Source of the DNA: Minisyncoccota bacterium
GTDB taxonomy: Bacteria > Patescibacteriota > JACMRA01
Length of the DNA stretch: 47,813 nucleotides
NCBI GenBank assembly: GCA_014376695.1
Contig: JACMRA010000016.1
Coordinates: 1-47,813, forward strand
Reading direction: 5' to 3'
Made by a program: the position numbers and the translations under genes. Under the pieces are notes generated by a model, which was not told the origin of the DNA, made no database searches, and saw only the letters and a list, made by a program, of their open reading frames with translations. Below are positions 42,312 to 47,813 of this stretch, one piece after another (position 1 is the first letter of the stretch; each line of letters starts with the position of its first letter).

Positions 42312-43607
42312 ATGTCTACAAAACAAATTAAAGATCGGTCGATCTCTCCAAAAATTTTAATCACTAATCATTTCGTAAATGCTCAAAACTTGGGCGATTT
42401 AGCTCTGGTTGAGGCTATAATTTCTCAAATGAGAGAAATATTTGATAATCCAGAAATAATTTTAGAATCAGATAATCCAGAACTCTCAAAGCAATATTTT
42501 AAAAGTATACCGATAGTTGAGAGACTATTTGCGATACGAAATATTAAACTGTCAAAAAATATTTATTCTTTTGATTTTGTCTTAAAAAACTTACCCCAAA
42601 TGTTTAGATTGTTTTTTATTATAATAAATTACTATTTATTCAAATTTTTGGGCTTAAACTTACTTAATCAACAGGTTTTAAAAGAATATCAATCAGCTGA
42701 TTTAATTTTGATGATTGGCGGGGATTATCTAAGTAAATACTACGCCTATAAATTAAGGTTTATGGAAATTGAATTAGCCAAAACCCTCAAAAAGCCGATA
42801 ATTCTTTACGCTCATTCGGTGGGGCCTTTCAAAAATTATGATATAGCCTACAGCAAAAAAGTTTTATCAATGACTGATGGCGTCTTTGCCAGAGATGAAA
42901 AATCTGAAAAACTACTAATTGAATACGGCGTCGACAAAAAAAAGATCTTTAGAACTGCAGATTCTGTTTTACTTATGAAAACTTCAAGCTCTAATTCTGC
43001 CCAAAATCTTGTCACCAAGCTCAATATAGACAAGAACACAATAGGACTTGTAATTCGTGATAATGGATTTTCTCAAATGGAAGATACTGGATATCAAAAA
43101 TATTTAGCTGGTATGAAACTTTACGTTGACTTTATTTTGGAAAATGGATTCAAATTAGTTTTTATAGCTCCTAATAATTCAGATATTTTGGCCACTCACA
43201 AATTCGTTAAAGAATATAATTATAATTTGCCAATATTTTATACTAGGGATTTGCAACCCGAAGAGGCCAAATACGTCCTGTCTAAATTCAAAATAGTCAT
43301 TAGCTCGCGAATGCATCCGCTAATAATTACCTCAAGTACTGGCGTGCCGGTTATTGGTATCGGATTAGAGTTCAAAACTCTAAATTACTTAACCTTGGTA
43401 GGATTAGAAAAATATTGTCAAAAAATGGATGATTTCGATATTGATAATGCAAAACAGGCGTTCAACGAGCTAAACGCCAACTACGAAACAATTTGCAAGA
43501 ACTTACAAGTTAAGATTGGATTGGTACAAGAAAAAAGTAAACTTAACATGAGTCTAACTAAAGAAATTTATTCAAAATATGCGAACAGTCAAACCCTTCA
43601 TCTCTAA
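42312..43607 (+). CDS. Polysaccharide pyruvyl transferase family protein
   Basis: These enzymes add a ketal-linked pyruvate to a sugar residue, giving the polymer a negative charge. The 431-residue product has LITNHFVNAQNLGDLALVEA, ILMIGGDYLSKYY, PIILYAHSVGPF, GVFARDEKSEKLL, and SSRMHPLIITSSTGVPVIGI with the HP and the metal-binding pattern usual in the PF04230 family. The start at 42312 is preferred over an earlier in-frame start at 42252 inside the previous gene. It is more AT-rich than its neighbours, which may mean separate origin. It overlaps the next start by 29 nt. Confidence 0.85.
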   Translation: MSTKQIKDRSISPKILITNHFVNAQNLGDLALVEAIISQMREIFDNPEIILESDNPELSKQYFKSIPIVERLFAIRNIKLSKNIYSFDFVLKNLPQMFRLFFIIINYYLFKFLGLNLLNQQVLKEYQSADLILMIGGDYLSKYYAYKLRFMEIELAKTLKKPIILYAHSVGPFKNYDIAYSKKVLSMTDGVFARDEKSEKLLIEYGVDKKKIFRTADSVLLMKTSSSNSAQNLVTKLNIDKNTIGLVIRDNGFSQMEDTGYQKYLAGMKLYVDFILENGFKLVFIAPNNSDILATHKFVKEYNYNLPIFYTRDLQPEEAKYVLSKFKIVISSRMHPLIITSSTGVPVIGIGLEFKTLNYLTLVGLEKYCQKMDDFDIDNAKQAFNELNANYETICKNLQVKIGLVQEKSKLNMSLTKEIYSKYANSQTLHL

Positions 43608-44583
43608 CCAAGAATTAAAACCGCTAATCTCGATTATCATTGTCAATTACAACGGCAAAAAATGGCTTGATAAATGTATTAATTCGCTCGAACAACAAAC
43701 CTATACTCATCTGGAAATAATAATCGTGGATAACGGCTCAACCGACGACAGTGTTTTGTATATCAAAAAAAACTTCCCTAGCGTAAACCTGGTTCAGTCT
43801 CGCCAGAATTTGGGTTTTGCAGGAGGGAATAATCTAGGGATCGCCAAAGCCCAGGGGGAATTAATAATGCTGATCAATAATGATACTTGGATTGAGAACG
43901 AAATGATTCAAAGACTATACGAAGAAAAAATCCAAAAAAAATTAGATGTTATAGGTCCCAACGAGCTACTCTATGACAAAAGCTTGAGACCCCTAAACTT
44001 AAGTATGACAAGCCTTGACTCATTTGGTCATTACATACATACGGATCAAATAAGCAAGTTTTTTTACTTGTCTGGAGTCTGCCTTTTGTTTTCTAAGCAA
44101 TTATATTCAGATACTGGAGGGCTTGATAATAGCTTTTTTATGTATTCAGAAGAAATTGACTGGTTCTGGCGACTGCATTTGTACAAGAAAAAAATTGGAA
44201 TTTCCCAGGATCAAAAAATATATCATGCCGGGGCTGGTAGCACTGGAGCTGGAATTAAATACTTAACATTTCTCTGGCGTAACCAAAACACTCTGCAAAT
44301 GCTACTAAAAAATTACGAGTGGCATAACCTGGCATGGGTGCTGCCAATATATTTGATCATTAATACTGCCGAGATGACCCTCTTTTTATTAATTGGCAAG
44401 CCAAAAATTAGCCTTAGTTACATTCAAGGTATCTGGTTTAATATAAGATATTTTGACAGAACTATGCACTCAAGAAAGATAATCCAATCGGCCAGACTAA
44501 TACCAGATACCAAAATTTTTGAACTAATGTATTTTGGATTTGCTAAATTTAACCACTTAATACATTTTTTTAAATTTAGTTAG
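43579..44583 (+). CDS. Family 2 glycosyltransferase, rhamnosyltransferase-like
   Basis: The 334-residue product has SIIIVNYNGKKWLDKCI, VDNGSTDDS, RQNLGFAGGNNLGI and MLINNDTWIEN, where the DxD appears as NND, all usual in WbbL/RfbF-like GT2 enzymes. The acceptor-side segment YSEEIDWFWRL carries the ED-like motif. One or two hydrophobic helices lie near the C-terminus. Its start lies 29 nt inside the pyruvyl transferase gene. Rhamnose as the sugar is a family guess. Confidence 0.85.
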   Translation: MRTVKPFISNQELKPLISIIIVNYNGKKWLDKCINSLEQQTYTHLEIIIVDNGSTDDSVLYIKKNFPSVNLVQSRQNLGFAGGNNLGIAKAQGELIMLINNDTWIENEMIQRLYEEKIQKKLDVIGPNELLYDKSLRPLNLSMTSLDSFGHYIHTDQISKFFYLSGVCLLFSKQLYSDTGGLDNSFFMYSEEIDWFWRLHLYKKKIGISQDQKIYHAGAGSTGAGIKYLTFLWRNQNTLQMLLKNYEWHNLAWVLPIYLIINTAEMTLFLLIGKPKISLSYIQGIWFNIRYFDRTMHSRKIIQSARLIPDTKIFELMYFGFAKFNHLIHFFKFS

Positions 44584-44626
44584 CTCAGAGCCTTCTATCA
44601 ATATATTTAACTCCTACTGATTCATT

Positions 44627-47600
44627 ATGATACTTCCAACCATACAAAAAATAATTCACAAATTAAACACCTTTTGGTTCTATTTCGCGGCATTAACAAT
44701 AATTACACTACTGCTTCACAAGCCCTGGTTTGACCCCAGTAGCGTCCTATCTTTTGGCGATTGGTATCCTTGGTCAGGATTTTCGATTAATAGGATACAT
44801 GCTATTTTTCGTATGTGGGTCAACTTTAGTGACTTTGGCGAGTCGAATATCCAACCTAATTTTGTAATATTCAAGTATGTTTGGGGTTGGTTGTATAATT
44901 TGGGTTTGAGCAATCAAAATGCCATTAAACTCAATATATTTGTACCGCTGGCTCTCTTGGTTGTTTGGTGCCCTTATCTATATTTTGGCTACAAAACAAA
45001 ATCAAATTTTATCGGATTTATAGTGGCGATATTTTATTCGTCGACTACCTATATACTCCTGCGGTCGCAAGGCGGGCATACATTAATTGCCATTTCGTAC
45101 GCTATAGCGCCACTCCTTTTTTATTTATTTGAAATTATCCGGATTAAACCCACTTGGAAAAACTATGGCTTGTTAACCTTATTGCTTTTTGTAATGATTG
45201 GATATGAGCTGCGAATTAGTTTGATAACTTTTTGCCTTTTGATTCTGCATATGCCTTTTAACAAGGGCTGGTCCAAAACTGTTTTTAACAAAAAATTTGG
45301 GCTTTCAATTCTTTTAATTTTTTTGACTAACTTATATTGGTTCTTGCCAATCGCATTATCCAAAAGCTCTGATAGCATTGCCAAAGTAGCCAATCGCGGA
45401 CTTTTTGGGAATCATTTATTTGACCTGAATAAGGCCGCAACCCTTTCTGAATCAGCATGGACAGCTGGCTTTCCTAATAACTTTTTTGTAAGTCAACCGG
45501 TGCAGGCCTATTTGTGGATAACACCTATACTATGTATCTTTTTTGCTGGAGTAGCCATAATCACTAAAAAATTCAATTATATATGGTGCTATTTTACTTT
45601 GATAAGTCTAATTGGGATACTTTTAACGAAGCAATCCGCAGAACCCTTTCCTTTGCTGTACAGATTTTTATACGAGAAAGTGCCAGGATTTAACTTATTC
45701 CGAGAGGCTTCAAAATTTTATTTAATAACTGCTTTTGGATATACTGGATTATTAGCCCTCGGTCTAAAACTAATGTCTGATATCAAGTGGAAGTATTTAT
45801 CCATAAATTTTGACAGCTTTGCCAAAGCAGCGGCTGTTATTGCTATTCTATCAATATCTTTTATGAACCAACTTCCAATAATTACAGGTGAAATTGGAGG
45901 TATGTACAAGAGTCGACTCCCAAACCCTGATAACGCAATTGTCAATCAATTCATTAATGACCAACCCGATTTTAGTAGATTTTTATGGTTACCGAGCAGA
46001 AGCTCTTACGCTGACTTTAGCGATATACATCCTTACGTAACGATGCCAACTCTTAATACTATATTTGAGACCAATAAAAGCGACTTTTGGACTAATACTC
46101 AAGAATTATTTAACAAAAAAGACCTGCCCAAATTCCTCACCAAAAACAATATCAAATATATTGGTGTCCCAACTGGTGAGATGGATCGAGATGGTGCTCC
46201 GCTCGTGTATTATGGCGAAGACAAAGACCCTGATATCCGCTCGAAATTCATCAAGCTTCTTGACCGACAGCCCTATTTGAGCGATATAAGCGCCGAACTT
46301 GGATTAAGCCAGCTCAAAGTCTACAAACTAAAAGATGCTAGCATCACCTCTCGATACCAATCACTAAGCAACCTCTATCAAATCAACAAAAAAGAATTTA
46401 ATGCTGATAACCTAGATCAAATCAAAACTTATCTCAACTCAAACACTGAGCTAACTTACAACGATAGCCCTAATAGTCAAGAAATTAATAGCATTCAAAA
46501 AGCTTTTGAAGTTAAGGATATCCTTGGCACTCCTACGACCAAAACAATTAGCAAGGATTTGACTGCTTTGCCCAGTGCTCGAGAGCAAGATATACTAGAA
46601 ATTGTCTATCCTAAGCTCTTTTATAGTTTTGTAGAAAATAAACTGGAAATATATTCCAAGTACTCTAGCGACTTGCAAGTAGACGGCCAAAAAACCCAAG
46701 ATACCAAAAAAGAGACTCTGTTCAGTCAAGTACTTGTCGACAATGATAATTTGGAGATTAAGCTTGGTTCCCAGTACCGAAGTCTAACTCAAGGTAGTCA
46801 AGATAAATTCTTAGCCAGAACAGATCAAATAAAAGGTTTTGAGATATATCGAAGCAATAATTCGGCGCTAAATGAAGGCTTCGATGACGGTTTCTGGCAA
46901 GATAAAGTAGGGGATTGTAACAATGCGGACGACTCACCCAAGCTCCAACTCCAAAATATCACAGCCCCAGAGAACAACTACGTCAACCTCCAAGCTGAGC
47001 GCCACATTGCCTGTATCAAAAAAGCCTTAGCCATAATCCAAAGTGGTCAATACAAAGTAAGTCTTAGAGCCAGGAGCAATACAGAAGGCAAAGCGACCGA
47101 TGAAATTGGTTATTACCTAGGACTGAACAAATCGCCCGATGATCCAGTTATCTTCAAAAAAAAGCAGCAAGTTGGCAAAGATTGGACGCAAATAGAAGAT
47201 TATATTGATATACCAATGGTTGGATTATATGATATGTTTTTGTATGCCTATGGTAATGGTAGTGATAACGCCAGTATCGATTATGATAATATCAGCATAA
47301 TTAAAATTGACAAAATCTACGAAAAACAAGGGCTTAATGCAACCCCAGAATATCGCCTGCAAGATCTCAAAGACAAAAAAAACCTCACAATTGAACAGGA
47401 TAATCTTATCAATCAAAAGTTAAATGAAAAATTTGATAATGGGTTCTGGAGCAAGCAATTAGGTGATTGCCTCAACTACGACAAAGACCCAAAAATTGGA
47501 CAAGAGATAAAGGCCCAGGATAACCAGAACTACCTCAGTTTGTTTGCCCGCCGGCACTTTGCTTGTACTAACAAGATAGTAAGCGGGTTAGAACTTAATC

Positions 47601-47813
47601 GAAGCGTTAATATCAATCTTGATTATAAGATAAGCGGCAGTAATGACTTGCAATTCTATCTCAGTAACGGCGGGTGGAACAAGGTCGAGCGAATAAAATC
47701 GGCGGTCCAAAATCAGTGGCAAAACCTTAACTTTAGTTACAATGTTCTCGAGGGTGGTGATTTGGGACTTGGTTTGTATTCACTAGAAAAAAATGCGACT
47801 TTTGATGTCTACA
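44627..47813 (+). CDS. Large GT-C-like membrane glycosyltransferase with duplicated Cys-paired C-terminal modules (partial)
   Basis: The frame is open from ATG 44627 to the window end (at least 1062 codons). The first roughly 430 residues have about 10-12 hydrophobic helices. An early outside loop, FGDWYPWSGF, has the acidic D that GT-C enzymes use, and YILLRSQGGH follows. This layout resembles the AftD-type arabinofuranosyltransferases, polyprenyl-sugar-using enzymes. The large soluble C-terminus contains two copies of a module of about 180 residues, the second beginning near residue 935. Each has FDDGFW or FDNGFW, GDC, and RHIAC or RHFAC. These resemble discoidin- or carbohydrate-binding sandwiches with one disulphide. 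It closes the polysaccharide operon as far as can be seen. Confidence 0.8.
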   Translation, partial: MILPTIQKIIHKLNTFWFYFAALTIITLLLHKPWFDPSSVLSFGDWYPWSGFSINRIHAIFRMWVNFSDFGESNIQPNFVIFKYVWGWLYNLGLSNQNAIKLNIFVPLALLVVWCPYLYFGYKTKSNFIGFIVAIFYSSTTYILLRSQGGHTLIAISYAIAPLLFYLFEIIRIKPTWKNYGLLTLLLFVMIGYELRISLITFCLLILHMPFNKGWSKTVFNKKFGLSILLIFLTNLYWFLPIALSKSSDSIAKVANRGLFGNHLFDLNKAATLSESAWTAGFPNNFFVSQPVQAYLWITPILCIFFAGVAIITKKFNYIWCYFTLISLIGILLTKQSAEPFPLLYRFLYEKVPGFNLFREASKFYLITAFGYTGLLALGLKLMSDIKWKYLSINFDSFAKAAAVIAILSISFMNQLPIITGEIGGMYKSRLPNPDNAIVNQFINDQPDFSRFLWLPSRSSYADFSDIHPYVTMPTLNTIFETNKSDFWTNTQELFNKKDLPKFLTKNNIKYIGVPTGEMDRDGAPLVYYGEDKDPDIRSKFIKLLDRQPYLSDISAELGLSQLKVYKLKDASITSRYQSLSNLYQINKKEFNADNLDQIKTYLNSNTELTYNDSPNSQEINSIQKAFEVKDILGTPTTKTISKDLTALPSAREQDILEIVYPKLFYSFVENKLEIYSKYSSDLQVDGQKTQDTKKETLFSQVLVDNDNLEIKLGSQYRSLTQGSQDKFLARTDQIKGFEIYRSNNSALNEGFDDGFWQDKVGDCNNADDSPKLQLQNITAPENNYVNLQAERHIACIKKALAIIQSGQYKVSLRARSNTEGKATDEIGYYLGLNKSPDDPVIFKKKQQVGKDWTQIEDYIDIPMVGLYDMFLYAYGNGSDNASIDYDNISIIKIDKIYEKQGLNATPEYRLQDLKDKKNLTIEQDNLINQKLNEKFDNGFWSKQLGDCLNYDKDPKIGQEIKAQDNQNYLSLFARRHFACTNKIVSGLELNRSVNINLDYKISGSNDLQFYLSNGGWNKVERIKSAVQNQWQNLNFSYNVLEGGDLGLGLYSLEKNATFDVY

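Noticed and set aside
1-47813. Recoding of UGA to glycine or tryptophan, as in Absconditabacteria or Gracilibacteria
   Set aside because: Glycine-rich frames over 1000 codons long carry no in-frame TGA, and the shortened genes end with TAA or TAG, not TGA.
1-47813. CRISPR array, prophage or integrative element
   Set aside because: No spaced repeats, integrase, capsid, transposase or attachment-site duplication was found.

Overview
The window looks like chromosomal DNA from a host-associated or otherwise reduced bacterium of the Candidate Phyla Radiation (Patescibacteria), possibly Saccharibacteria-like. The evidence is a short-N-terminus, CPR-style Mur ligase, an eukaryote-type (IleRS2-like) isoleucyl-tRNA synthetase, small surface and pilin-like proteins, a sortase, a large set of glycosyltransferases, and almost no amino-acid or energy metabolism. 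The genetic code is standard in practice: long frames carry no in-frame TGA, and TAA and TAG are the working stops. TGA ends only one confident gene. Base composition is moderately AT-rich and many genes have TTGACA / TATAAT-type promoters. The phylum assignment is inference; no 16S gene is present.

Layout. 1-4.7 kb: the end of an unknown gene, a shortened tRNA-dihydrouridine synthase, a folded leader and ileS, then an unknown gene broken by an amber codon. 5-12.7 kb: cell-surface block with a lytic transglycosylase, a 1133-residue secreted protein, a Wzx-like flippase, a sortase-substrate-like wall protein and a shortened Mur ligase. 12.8-15.9 kb: HU, a shortened UvrB, PrmC, a 56-residue membrane protein and tRNA-Ser(GCU). 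15.9-20.2 kb: two membrane-anchored unknowns, then a DNA photolyase translationally overlapped with the C-terminal half of RecJ. 20.3-24.5 kb: a DHA2-family drug exporter, several unknown proteins (one with internal repeats), and a decayed cation-exchanger end. 24.5-28.7 kb: a free-standing GyrA C-terminal piece, a pterin carbinolamine dehydratase, and a two-gene heterodimeric ABC exporter. 28.7-34.6 kb: sortase, a DUF2834 membrane protein, MscS, a shortened and acid-rich Der GTPase, an L,D-transpeptidase and a pilin-like protein. 34.7-47.8 kb: mannose-1-phosphate guanylyltransferase, an unknown helical protein, a tiny secreted peptide, and a seven-gene polysaccharide operon (GtrB-like GT2, GT4, two GT2, a pyruvyl transferase, a GT2, and a large GT-C-like protein running off the window).

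How it fits together. The dominant theme is the cell envelope: peptidoglycan remodelling (lytic transglycosylase, Mur ligase, L,D-transpeptidase), covalent anchoring (sortase plus LSRTG protein), sugar activation and polymer assembly/export (ManC, glycosyltransferases, pyruvyl transferase, Wzx), and secreted or pilin-like proteins. The most striking anomaly is that at least six normally essential or highly conserved genes (dus, murE, uvrB, recJ, gyrA, der) are present only as clean, in-frame pieces, some with their own starts and operon positions. Either this genome has been heavily rearranged with intact copies elsewhere, or some of these proteins are encoded in pieces.
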